Shown here in pieces: positions 17,159 to 25,504 of a DNA stretch of 64,000 nt (position 1 is its first letter; each line of letters begins with the position of its first letter). A program made the translations under genes and the position numbers. Below the pieces are notes generated by a model. That model had not been told where the DNA came from, searched no databases, and saw only the letters and a program-made list of their open reading frames with translations. Source of the stretch: Bremerella alba (lineage in GTDB: Bacteria; Planctomycetota; Planctomycetia; Pirellulales; Pirellulaceae); contig NZ_JABRWO010000003.1 in NCBI RefSeq assembly GCF_013618625.1, positions 62,001-126,000 on the forward strand, written 5' to 3'.

Positions 17159-19825
17159 ATGAATTCAACAGATTTAATAGGCCGAAGCGAGGGTACTGCC
17201 CGTCAATCTTCTTTCACTACCGTGCTCTGTGTCAGTGTGCTTTTAGTTGTGCTCGTTGTTTCTGGATGCACGAAGAATGAGACTTCTCATGACAGTCGAA
17301 ATGCGGAAACAAAAAATTCCCGCGATGAACCCGCTTCGGAACCACAAGTCCGGTTACCACTTGCCGTCGACTCGAACCAACCATCGTCGACCGAGCCATC
17401 CACGACAACAGAAACGCGTCCACAAGCAGCGCCTCGCGAAAGCAAGGTGGTTGATGCGAAGGCAGCCGCGGCGGCGGATGACATTCCGTTGGTGGCCGGG
17501 TCTTTGCCTCGGGATTTGACCATTCCCACTCGTGTGATACCCAAACCAGCGCCTCCATCGTCCCATCCCGTATCCATTCCGATTCCAGATTTAAATTCGC
17601 TACACGGTGCTAAAGACCAGGAAGGGAAAGGATTCCTCGGTCGCCTTCCTGACAGAGTCGATTTCCCAAAACACTGGGCCGGCCTAATTAATCATGAATG
17701 GAAAGGATTTGTTTGGATTGAGATATCCGTCGAAGAGTTCGGCGGAGAACTGCCAGAACCCAAGATTGATCTCTCTAAACTTCAAGGTGATCTTGGTAAG
17801 CGGGGAGGATGGTATCTAGCACGACGAATATCCGAGGTTATTCCCACGGCCTATCCAGACCATGCTGAAAAGATGAAAGGTAGTCTAACCGTTTATCGCA
17901 TTCGGGAAAACAAAGAGTTTGAAGGGGTTTGGAAAGACCCGGCGGACGAACTGCAGAAAATCGATACAGCTTCATTTGTCGGATGGTCCGATTCAGCGTC
18001 GGGAACATTCTCATTGTTTGTCGATGAGTGGGAATCGGGAAAACATCCTTATTGTTATAAAACACTGAGAAATGCAGCGATCTCGGGTTACTGGTTTCCG
18101 AAGGAGGATGCCATCCAAGGTTGGGTCAACAGCCTCGACACCTACGTGAGACTCTCTAGCGACCGACAAGCGATGGATCAGCTTCGACAGTTGGCCGTTG
18201 CGGAATATACCCGCCCTAGTGATATTCGAAGAGGTGCCATGAACCAGGGTCAAGAATTGAGGAAGGCACTCCGGAAAGAGACTTTGGACCCCAGTTTGCG
18301 AGTGCAAGTAGACAAGCTGATTGCGTGGTACGCGAATTTCTTAGATCAAATGAACGACGAAACGTTCGATCGATGGGTCGGGGGCGACCTGCCTCACCGC
18401 GGCATGACAATGATTTCCGGCCCAGAATTCGAGAAAGCGTTTGGCAAGCCGTATCTGGCAATGAACTATCAGGAACAATACCTCTTTGGGGTTTTTATAG
18501 GAGGTGCGTGCTATCGAATTCAACGAGGAGAAGTACCTCATATTCCCGACATAGATTTCTCGTGGCTTGATAATTTTGCAGCGTTATTGAATGTTTCAAA
18601 CGATCGGGATCGCCGAATATTGCGTGGGCATGTCATTCAACAGCAGGCCAACGAGAAATGGTACGCGAATTTTCAGGAGCGTATTCTAGAGCCCGATCAA
18701 TATCCTGGGGCAGCTGCCAATTTCAACCGAATTTACCCCTGGGTGTTGCGTGCAATCATGGGACGTCCTCAAAATCCGTACGAGGGCGAATTGGCCAATC
18801 TTGCCAAGCATCAAAAGAGAACCGCTCAATGGCGGGAACTTCAGGCCGAACGCCAGCAATACGACCATCTTCACCAGGAGTTGGTTGCCGAGTTTGAAGA
18901 GTTGGCCACCTTGCCGGGAAATATCAAGACACTCCAGCAACTGGGGAAGCGGCTACCAGCATTTTCGCAGGAGTATTCGCTGCTGCAGGATTCGGCTTCC
19001 CACAAAGCGATCTATCAGGCCGCTGTTCAATTCATGGAAACACGTCACCAGCAACTCCTCGATCACTACCTAAACGAGGTGTTCTACCAAGTAGAAACGG
19101 CCGCCAATCAAGAATCGTTCGACGCGCTGCGAAACTGGACTCTCGTCGATCAAACGGCCGGCACAAAGTTAACATCTCAAGCGCTCGCCAAGCATTTCGC
19201 CAAAAATCAGAAGCGACTGGAATTTGAAAGCAAGCTGGCAACATACTCTGTCCAAGAACGCTGTTGGATGAAGCTTGGTTCGTTGGATATTGAGATTCCT
19301 GAGATCGTTCCTCCCCCTAGCGCGGACTCAATTCGCAAGGCCATCCTGCGTGAGTTTGCCGCCAAAGGTGGAAATGGTGAGATTACGGGTCCCCAGACAG
19401 TGATGCTTACCACATCCAAGGCGAAGGTGCTTGGCATGTATTTCGAGTATGACATTCCTTTTCTCAAGATCGAATCGAGCCCTCAAGATCGCTCTCCGTT
19501 ACCGAAGGGGGTATCGCATACCACGAAGTATCGCTACGAACTGGGCATGCGTGACGCACTCAAGGCGGAAGGAATTCACGCGGGTAAAGATCCAAGCGAA
19601 ATCGGCACAGGCACGTTACTCGCAGATAACCCTATTTGGAAAATTCAGCAGCGATTGCTACGACAAGAGTCCAGAAGCACGGTCCATCAAGATGAGTTTG
19701 TGCTAACCACCAGCGGTTGGCGAAATCAAACGATGCAAAAGCGAAAAACCCCTTGGGAATTCTCGAAGCCAGGCCGCGGAGCGATCGATCTCTTAGACGC
19801 CTTGGATAAGAAGTATCGTAGGTAA
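17159..19825 (+). CDS. Large lipoprotein of unknown function
   Basis: 888 residues. A signal peptide ends in the lipobox VVSGC (Cys about 37), then a Ser/Thr/Pro-rich linker runs to about 140. The rest is a soluble domain rich in Trp, Tyr and charged residues with a helical central part (QYDHLHQELVAEFEELATLP); I recognise no family. The likely place is the outer or cytoplasmic membrane facing the periplasm. Its ECF-type promoter and position next to the kinase suggest an effector or partner of the same envelope system. GAAGGATGAG lies just before ATG 17159. Confidence 0.87.
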   Translation: MNSTDLIGRSEGTARQSSFTTVLCVSVLLVVLVVSGCTKNETSHDSRNAETKNSRDEPASEPQVRLPLAVDSNQPSSTEPSTTTETRPQAAPRESKVVDAKAAAAADDIPLVAGSLPRDLTIPTRVIPKPAPPSSHPVSIPIPDLNSLHGAKDQEGKGFLGRLPDRVDFPKHWAGLINHEWKGFVWIEISVEEFGGELPEPKIDLSKLQGDLGKRGGWYLARRISEVIPTAYPDHAEKMKGSLTVYRIRENKEFEGVWKDPADELQKIDTASFVGWSDSASGTFSLFVDEWESGKHPYCYKTLRNAAISGYWFPKEDAIQGWVNSLDTYVRLSSDRQAMDQLRQLAVAEYTRPSDIRRGAMNQGQELRKALRKETLDPSLRVQVDKLIAWYANFLDQMNDETFDRWVGGDLPHRGMTMISGPEFEKAFGKPYLAMNYQEQYLFGVFIGGACYRIQRGEVPHIPDIDFSWLDNFAALLNVSNDRDRRILRGHVIQQQANEKWYANFQERILEPDQYPGAAANFNRIYPWVLRAIMGRPQNPYEGELANLAKHQKRTAQWRELQAERQQYDHLHQELVAEFEELATLPGNIKTLQQLGKRLPAFSQEYSLLQDSASHKAIYQAAVQFMETRHQQLLDHYLNEVFYQVETAANQESFDALRNWTLVDQTAGTKLTSQALAKHFAKNQKRLEFESKLATYSVQERCWMKLGSLDIEIPEIVPPPSADSIRKAILREFAAKGGNGEITGPQTVMLTTSKAKVLGMYFEYDIPFLKIESSPQDRSPLPKGVSHTTKYRYELGMRDALKAEGIHAGKDPSEIGTGTLLADNPIWKIQQRLLRQESRSTVHQDEFVLTTSGWRNQTMQKRKTPWEFSKPGRGAIDLLDALDKKYRR

Positions 19826-19880
19826 GCTCTCAGCGACATATTGATGAACCTCGTGAAATGCCTCGCTGAAGAACAAACGT

Positions 19881-19909
19881 TCCTGCCTGATGCAACATAT
19901 CAGGCAGGA
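19881..19909 (+). terminator. Hairpin after the lipoprotein gene
   Basis: TCCTGCCTGAT, loop GCAACAT, ATCAGGCAGGA: an 11-bp perfect stem about 55 bases after the stop. It lacks a T-run, so it may work by another mechanism. Confidence 0.45.
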
Positions 19910-20043
19910 GTCGAGTCGCTTTAATCCCGGTGGCCCGCCTAAGTACTACAGTTGGACTTTCTTGATTTGACGGTCTAAGGTATGCTCTCCCGATCTTTTC
20001 AGGAAGAGCAAGAATGCCGACGATTCAGGATGTTAAGGGCTGA

Positions 20044-20271
20044 GCAAGTAAACTGGAAGCCGTTTCGCTACGGATTGCGGATCGATATTCTCGACGAGAC
20101 CTTCGAGCCCACGCGGGTCGATATCTGCAAGGGCTGATCAGCCGCGTCGAGCGGAAGAATGGCTGGCAGTTGGCCGAAGAACTAGGCGACCAGACGCCCA
20201 CCAATCTTCAGCATTTCATCGCTCGATCCTTTGGGAGCGTAGATCGGGTGCGTGATCATCGGCAGCCGTAG
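20044..20271 (+). pseudogene. IS701-type transposase remnant
   Basis: One frame reads SRRDLRAHAGRYLQGLISRV followed by ERKNGWQLAEELGDQTP and NLQHFIARS, the amino-terminal signature of IS701-family DDE transposases. It then degenerates to a stop at 20269-20271. The remaining 300 or so residues, including the catalytic triad, are absent. Its right part overlaps, antisense, the 3' end of the LEPR-XLL gene. Confidence 0.65.
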
Positions 20272-23200
20272 CGGAAAGGTCTCGATCGCTGTCTATTTGT
20301 TGGAACACAGCATCCAGGATGCGAAGTTCCTCTTCCGTTCGGTTGGCCATAAGCGGTTGGACTGGCGCTGTGTTCTCTTGAATTGAGTCACGAGCCGTCT
20401 TCGCCGTTTCCTCACGTTTCAGGAAGTCCGAATCCCAGTCACTGAGGAGGACTTGCGGGGATTCTACAAAGCTTGTGACAGGGAACTCCCCTTCTAGTGT
20501 TACCGATGGTGGTTCTGGCTCGGACTCAGGGACATCGAGGTAAGATTCTGGAAACGAAAGATTCGAGGTCTCGGCTTTGCGAGCACCATAGTTACGGATG
20601 AAGTAGGCAAAATCGGTGAGGCCCACCTTTCCGTCACGATTGAAGTCGAAACGATAGGCAGCCCCGTTCTCTGGGCCGACCGACTTTCCATACTCACGGA
20701 TAAAATCGGCGAAGTCCCTGAGACCGATCTTGCCATCGTCATTCGTATCGTAGATGACCGGTCCAAAGTTGCCAGGCACTTCTTCTTGTACGGCAATGGC
20801 ACGATTGGTATCCAGAATTCGAGCATTTTCAAGCTGAACACCATGCGTGTTGGCGGGGGTAATGTATTGTCCTTCCACGTCGACCCGCATGCCGGCCACG
20901 TTTTCCAGGTTCTGAGAAAAGATAACCGTCGCCAACAGGACACGGTCGCCTGGTTGGTACTCGGACAGATCGACATTTTGCAGTGTCGCGGTCGAAGTAA
21001 TTGTGGTGTCTTCCTGGCTATGCACCCATGGTCGATCCTCGCCCAGGGCGTTGATTAGATGGGGAGCGAGGAACCGATTCGCTGTCGAGGTGATTTGAAA
21101 TTCGACATCGATGGGACGAGGGGGAAGGTCGTTACCTAGGGTAAACCAAATTTGCCCGGTCGCATCTTCCCACTCGTGAAACATGCCTGAGGGAGCGGTG
21201 ACTTCGCTATTGATCGCTCCAGGCAGAGAGGCATCGGTGGTGAAGAGAAAATCAAGCGAGGAACTGTTGCCGACAATAATGGTTTTCTGCACCGTGGACG
21301 ATTCGTTGTTGGCATCGGTCACGGTCAAGGATAACGTATATACTCCCGTGATTTGAGTGACCACCGACCATTGGGTCTGATGCGTACCACTTTGCACTTC
21401 GATCGGCTGGGGGTTATCGCCCTGGAATACTTCAAGGGTATAAGTCAACGTTTCGTTCGCGTTGTCTACATCGTCAGCCAAAACCATGACATCAATCGGT
21501 TGACCGACCACCGGGGCTTCGCTAATCGAATCGAAGGCAACCGTCGGGGCATCGTTTGCACCTTGAATGTTTATGGTGAGTTCATGAGCGGTTCCATCCT
21601 GCGCACGGACCAGATGTGTTTCGCTTGCGGTGTCGCCCAGGTTCAGGTGTTGAACCTTTTCTGGATCTAGCTGATAAGTCCAATCGCCGTTGGCTTCCAA
21701 TTGAAATATACCATACTCGGCAGGAACATCGGTCTGAGGTTGGAACTCCGATTCACCTTCGTCAGGATCGGTCACGGTGAGTTGACCGGCCTGGAGCGTG
21801 CCGTGGTCTTCGGTGATCGTCGCCGAGAGGTCTCCTGCAATGACGGCGGCATCGGGTGTCGGTTCGACGGTAATGGTCACATGCCCGATCGCTTGGCCCG
21901 TTCCTCCATCACTGGCAAGATACGTAAAGGTATCGGTCCCGGAAAAATTCTCGTGGGGGGTGTAGGTGAATGTCCCGTCTTCGTTCAGTTGCACGACCCC
22001 AAATTGCGGCAGCGTTTCCAGCGTAACCGTGAGGGTGGCTCCGTCCGGATCGGAGTCATTATCGAGGACGCCCCCGGTCGTCACTGCCAGCGAAGAATCT
22101 TCGGCGACAAGGTATGTATCTGACATCGTTTGCGGCGGAGGGTTCGGGTCGAAGCGGTGCAGGAAATAGCCGTAATTCGGGTTCCCCAGTTCAAGCACAT
22201 ACGCATCGAAATACAAGAGTCCATCCAGTTCGATAAAGGTCGAGGGACCATTGAAATAGGAAGAAAAGTCGAATACCAGATTTGTTTCCCCGACCGAGCC
22301 AGCGGGACCAGGGACGTACTCCCACAAATCATCTCCGCTATCGGTCCCGACATTGAAATAGAGCCGACCGTTATAGGCATAGGTGTCTTCAGGCCTGAAG
22401 CCATTGGCATCGGTGAGTAGTGTTAGCGTGCCATGTTCGCCGACGTGGGGATCGAATTGCCACAGTTCAAATTGAGTCCCTTTCTTGGCCGTCACATAGA
22501 GCCGGTCATTGAGGACCGTGAAGTATTGCGGTTCCGATCCGTAATGGCCCTCCCGGATATCAATCACGCGTGCCGTTTGAGTGTTGGTGTTGTAAGCCCA
22601 CACCTCATTGGCATCGCTGCCATGTTTTTCTCGGAAGTAGAGGGTGTCGTCGATGACCACCATTTCTTCATTGACCAGATACTCCTGGTTAGGAGGGTGG
22701 TGAGTTTGAGTCACGTCCACCTCGAAGGCGATGGTACCCTGTCCGCCGTCGTCAGCAGGATTAAAGCTCCACATGGCGTAACCGATGGAATCGTTTTTAG
22801 CCATGTAGTAGAGCTTGCTGTTGTGTGCGGTCAGCATCATCGGAACCGAACCGCTCGTTCCCACGAAGAAATCGGCTAACATTCGAACGCTTGGAATGCC
22901 TCCTTCGCTAGTAAGATCAAGCTCCCAGAGTTCGTAGCCATGTTCTCCGTCGTCGCCCGAGAAATACAGCTTGCCGCTGAGCGCTTCCATCTCATCAAAT
23001 GTGAATGTCGTCGGCAGGTCGTAAACCCGGCGGAGTTGGCCGGCCCCTTCGTTTGCGGCGGGGTCGTACTCGTAAACGTCGATCCACGAATCAAAGGTTT
23101 CTGCCGTGAAGTAAACCTTGCCATTCATGGTGACAAAGTTGCTGGGATTTGAACTGAAGTTAGAGGTATTCGAGCCATCGCCAGAACCCAAATTGATGTC

Positions 23201-23491
23201 GGCAATCGGTGACGCTTGCCCCAGACCCCCGTTGGCACTGGGATCGTATTTCATGAACTCCTGCCCAATTTGGTCGTGTCGCGTCTCGCCTGAAAAATAC
23301 AGGACATCGTCGAGAACGATTCCAGATTCGTACGAAACATAGGAGTCATCGATCGAAACGTCAGCGTAGATCGGACTCACCGAGAGGGGCCATCGCGATT
23401 CCAATGTCTCCAGTCGCCCCCGTTTTCGGGCCAGTCGACGGCGTGGCGAGGCTTGAGAGGAAGCATTGAAATCCAAGAAGTTGCAAAACAT
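20216..23491 (-). CDS. Giant secreted LEPR-XLL protein with VCBS and dockerin domains
   Basis: 1091 residues. The amino end has a basic stretch and LETLESRWPLS, the LEPR-XLL sorting-type motif of planctomycete surface proteins. Residues about 45-440 carry repeated units with VLYFSG, GKVYFTAE and YELWELD patterns (ELWxxD-type blades, probably a propeller). Then come two VCBS/cadherin-like domains (about 470-690), a PKD-like region, and two calcium-loop repeats, DTNDDGKIGLRDFADF and DFNRDGKVGLTDFAYF, which form a dockerin-like pair. The last 15 or so residues are read antisense through an IS701 remnant, so the natural C-terminus may have been replaced. An ECF-type promoter lies 43 bases upstream. 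Confidence 0.9.
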   Translation of the reverse strand: MFCNFLDFNASSQASPRRRLARKRGRLETLESRWPLSVSPIYADVSIDDSYVSYESGIVLDDVLYFSGETRHDQIGQEFMKYDPSANGGLGQASPIADINLGSGDGSNTSNFSSNPSNFVTMNGKVYFTAETFDSWIDVYEYDPAANEGAGQLRRVYDLPTTFTFDEMEALSGKLYFSGDDGEHGYELWELDLTSEGGIPSVRMLADFFVGTSGSVPMMLTAHNSKLYYMAKNDSIGYAMWSFNPADDGGQGTIAFEVDVTQTHHPPNQEYLVNEEMVVIDDTLYFREKHGSDANEVWAYNTNTQTARVIDIREGHYGSEPQYFTVLNDRLYVTAKKGTQFELWQFDPHVGEHGTLTLLTDANGFRPEDTYAYNGRLYFNVGTDSGDDLWEYVPGPAGSVGETNLVFDFSSYFNGPSTFIELDGLLYFDAYVLELGNPNYGYFLHRFDPNPPPQTMSDTYLVAEDSSLAVTTGGVLDNDSDPDGATLTVTLETLPQFGVVQLNEDGTFTYTPHENFSGTDTFTYLASDGGTGQAIGHVTITVEPTPDAAVIAGDLSATITEDHGTLQAGQLTVTDPDEGESEFQPQTDVPAEYGIFQLEANGDWTYQLDPEKVQHLNLGDTASETHLVRAQDGTAHELTINIQGANDAPTVAFDSISEAPVVGQPIDVMVLADDVDNANETLTYTLEVFQGDNPQPIEVQSGTHQTQWSVVTQITGVYTLSLTVTDANNESSTVQKTIIVGNSSSLDFLFTTDASLPGAINSEVTAPSGMFHEWEDATGQIWFTLGNDLPPRPIDVEFQITSTANRFLAPHLINALGEDRPWVHSQEDTTITSTATLQNVDLSEYQPGDRVLLATVIFSQNLENVAGMRVDVEGQYITPANTHGVQLENARILDTNRAIAVQEEVPGNFGPVIYDTNDDGKIGLRDFADFIREYGKSVGPENGAAYRFDFNRDGKVGLTDFAYFIRNYGARKAETSNLSFPESYLDVPESEPEPPSVTLEGEFPVTSFVESPQVLLSDWDSDFLKREETAKTARDSIQENTAPVQPLMANRTEEELRILDAVFQQIDSDRDLSATAADDHAPDLRSQRIER

Positions 23492-23534
23492 AAGACGACA
23501 CCTTCAACAAAATATACGGGCTTGTCGAAGGTAC

Positions 23535-23561
23535 AATCGCGATCCGACAACTTTACCCGAC
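23535..23561 (-). promoter_or_regulatory. Candidate ECF promoter, copy 4 (minus strand)
   Basis: On the minus strand: GTCGGGT (23561-23555), 15 bases, CGATT (23539-23535), ending 43 bases before the ATG at 23491. It has the same spacing as the three plus-strand copies with one changed base, and ties the LEPR-XLL gene to the sigma factor. Confidence 0.6.
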
Positions 23562-23672
23562 AGAGGTGACGATATTCTTGGGAAAAATATCTGAGGGAGG
23601 ATGCCACGTCCGCCGACATTCTGCAATAAGTTGACGACTTCCATTTTCCATTTAGAACCTGCCTGAGCAGCC

Positions 23673-23780
23673 TCATTTGGCCAGTCTTCTCACTATCAAT
23701 CGGATCATGTCCAGTTGCAGGATGGCTTGACTGAAACTGGTGGCGGCCTCGTAGTCGACCGACAGGCGACGAAGGTAGAT
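23673..23780 (-). pseudogene. IS5-type transposase C-terminal remnant
   Basis: The minus strand reads LIYLRRLSVDYEAATSFSQA then ILQLDMIRLIVRRLAK and a stop. This is the usual carboxyl end of IS5-group transposases (RRLSKDYE...MIRLMLRRL type). Nothing of the catalytic core is left. In 23781-24085 I see no gene. Confidence 0.5.
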
Positions 23781-24085
23781 CAGTCAAGCGAAGGCTAAGA
23801 ACTACTGGAAACTAAAGTAGCTGAGTGGCTTTCGGAACAGCTTGAGCCACTAAGAGATTCGGTGGACGAGAAGCAGAGAATTCCGTGAACAGCCTGAGAG
23901 GAATATTGTCTTTTGATTCCTCTTGCATCCAAACCGTGGGTATCAATCGCATGCCCGTTTTCAATCACGTTCGGGAGTAAGGCGTTTTTCAGCATTTTGC
24001 CTGTTGATTCCGCAGGTCCTATGATTATCCACTTATGTCATTTTCGTGAAATGCGAATTCAGAATACAACCACTCATAGCTATGC

Positions 24086-24120
24086 GTGTCTGATATGTCT
24101 GAAATCGTGTCTGATTTTGG
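24086..24120 (+). repeat. GTGTCTGAT repeats left of core copy 3
   Basis: GTGTCTGATA (24086), a degenerate TGTCTGAAA (24097) and GTGTCTGATTTTGG (24107-24120) are spaced about 10-11 bases apart. They match the repeats right of core copy 2 and are proposed as recombinase arm sites. Confidence 0.5.
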
Positions 24121-24211
24121 CCCTTTTCGACCCTGGCAGCAAGAATACCTGTTTATGTAAGTGTCTTAATCGCATGGCGTTGCGATGCCGATTTTCAGAA
24201 GGAGTTTCCCG

Positions 24212-24224
24212 CCCGCCGCCTCCA
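24212..24224 (+). repeat. Attachment-like core, copy 3
   Basis: CCCGCCGCCTCCA, same strand as copies 1 and 2, preceded by the inverted pair ATCGCA/TGCGAT about 30 bases to the left and flanked on both sides by GTGTCTGATT repeats. It bounds the right end of the ECF/kinase segment. Confidence 0.6.
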
Positions 24225-24230
24225 CTTTCA

Positions 24231-24264
24231 GGCCGCTTGTGAGAAATCGCAAGCGGCCTTTTTT
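24231..24264 (+). terminator. Rho-independent terminator after core copy 3
   Basis: GGCCGCTTG, a 10-base loop, CAAGCGGCC, then TTTTTT. Same layout as at the other two cores although the stem sequence differs. Confidence 0.75.
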
Positions 24265-24316
24265 ATCGGGTTTGGGTGATAGGCCTTTTCACGCCTAAAG
24301 GCCACAAAACGCATTC

Positions 24317-24330
24317 GTGTCTGATTTTGG
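24317..24330 (+). repeat. GTGTCTGATTTTGG repeat right of core copy 3
   Basis: A 14-base exact match to 24107-24120, about 95 bases right of the core, the same distance as the repeats at 9445 from core copy 2. Confidence 0.5.
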
Positions 24331-24421
24331 TCGGTAAAATCCACTTTCATACACGCGATCCCACTGATTTTCAGGCATAAAGCTCTTGGCTAGGAAGAAA
24401 GATCGCTGACAGGAAAAATGA

Positions 24422-24685
24422 GGGCTATATGGGGATGGCGCTAGTGACCTTGCCAACTGCCAATCGAGCAACCATAGCAGACGCTTTTACTTCAACGGAG
24501 TTCTCTTTCAGAATTCACGAACCAATTTCGCCAGAATCAGCGATGTATCTTCCAATACGTTCCTCGTCGGCGAGAACCGCTACCAGCTTTTAGATGGTAG
24601 TCGTAGTGACGATCACTATCTCGGTTGGGGGTCGGCCAACCGGGGAGGAAGTTCTACCGTGACATGCACTCTGGCGGCCACATAG
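24422..24685 (+). pseudogene. DUF1559 gene remnant
   Basis: Reads FNGVLFQNSRTNFARISD, VSSNTFLVGENRY and YLGWGSANRGGSS before a stop at 24683. This is the middle of a DUF1559 protein (the usual form is ...SRTRFRDITDGTSNTLLVGE). The prepilin-like start and the H-G-G end domain are missing and there is no start codon. Confidence 0.6.
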
Positions 24686-24704
24686 ATCCAGATCAACAGT
24701 TGCG

Positions 24705-25006
24705 GTGGGAATTGAGGTCTTGAGATACCGGCGAGTCAAAGCCCGAGACCGGGTTGTACTGGAAGAAGATGTTGAGCAATTGATTTCCGATGAAGGGCTG
24801 GAGGAACCGGCTGCCCAGCAAGATCAGCTTCGGGCCTTTGAAGGCTGCGTTGAGAAGCTCCCTGATCAGAGACGCCGTTTGGTTCTGAATGCCTGTTCTG
24901 GCGAGCAATCGATGAAGGCCATCGCCTCGGACACTGGCAAGTCACCGGAGGCGTCTACCGAACGTTGAGCCGACTTAGTCGTCAACTCTTAATGTGCATC
25001 GAATAG
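24705..25006 (+). pseudogene. Decayed ECF sigma factor, C-terminal half
   Basis: The frame reads LRYRRVKARDRVVLEED, CVEKLPDQRRRLVL and MKAIASDTGKSPEA, then breaks. VYRTLSRLSRQLLMCIE follows in the next frame from 24953 to a stop at 25004. Restoring one base near 24950 joins both into a normal sigma region 4. The amino-terminal half is gone. It is of a different ECF subgroup from the intact factor at 12341. Confidence 0.65.
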
Positions 25007-25173
25007 TTTCTCAGCGACGTCAATTCCTGGCGACCTTACTCGCCGGCAGAGCAGTCTTGCCGGGCATAACGACGACCGTCTTAGCGAAGCCGCCAGGTCT
25101 AGGACAGGGCAGCGGTGGTAGTTTCGGCAAGGGAAAAGGCAGCAACCAAGATGGCGGCGCTGTTGAGCCCTAG
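24994..25173 (+). CDS. Small Tat-signal-like open frame
   Basis: 59 residues from GTG 24994, overlapping the end of the decayed sigma frame. The start, SQRRQFLATLLAGRAVLPG, looks like a twin-arginine signal and the rest is Gly-rich (GQGSGGSFGKGKGSNQDGG). No family is recognised. It could be the truncated start of a protein once cotranscribed with the sigma gene. Confidence 0.3.
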   Translation: MHRIVSQRRQFLATLLAGRAVLPGITTTVLAKPPGLGQGSGGSFGKGKGSNQDGGAVEP

Positions 25174-25237
25174 AAACCGGCGTTCAACTAGAATCGCTTC
25201 CGTGCATCTCGAATTGGATGACACGAAGCTTCCCTGC

Positions 25238-25293
25238 AACGCCTTTCTCGCACCTCGATGCGCGAGAAAGGCGTTATGCCTGCGCATCGAGGT
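25238..25293. repeat. Two overlapping, mutually exclusive inverted repeats
   Basis: AACGCCTTTCTCGC (25238-25251) pairs with GCGAGAAAGGCGTT (25262-25275), 14 bp perfect. ACCTCGATGCGC (25252-25263) pairs with GCGCATCGAGGT (25282-25293), 12 bp perfect. The loop of the first is an arm of the second, so both cannot form at once. No gene is seen from 25174 to 25504. Confidence 0.6.
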
Positions 25294-25504
25294 AGACGAA
25301 TCAGCCTGCCACAAATACTTGATTGACTAATGAAGCACTTTAGAAGGTATAACCCCCGACCAATGCGTGGTGAATCCAACTGACTTGCCAACGTGCAACT
25401 GGCCAGTACTGGCAATCAGGTTTGGCACGAATTAGAACAAGTCTTTAGCGGTTGGTTAATTGATCGATGGCTAGGCTTGTTCAGTTCTCGTGGAGGAAGG
25501 TTGG

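Noticed and set aside
23795-23995. Minus-strand frame of 66 codons between the LEPR-XLL gene and core copy 3
   Set aside because: No start signal, no family and no neighbour relation; probably decayed DNA.
2877-24224. CRISPR array or integron reading of the repeated elements
   Set aside because: Only three core copies, kilobases apart, no regular spacers, no cas genes and no integron-type integrase insert; attachment sites fit better.
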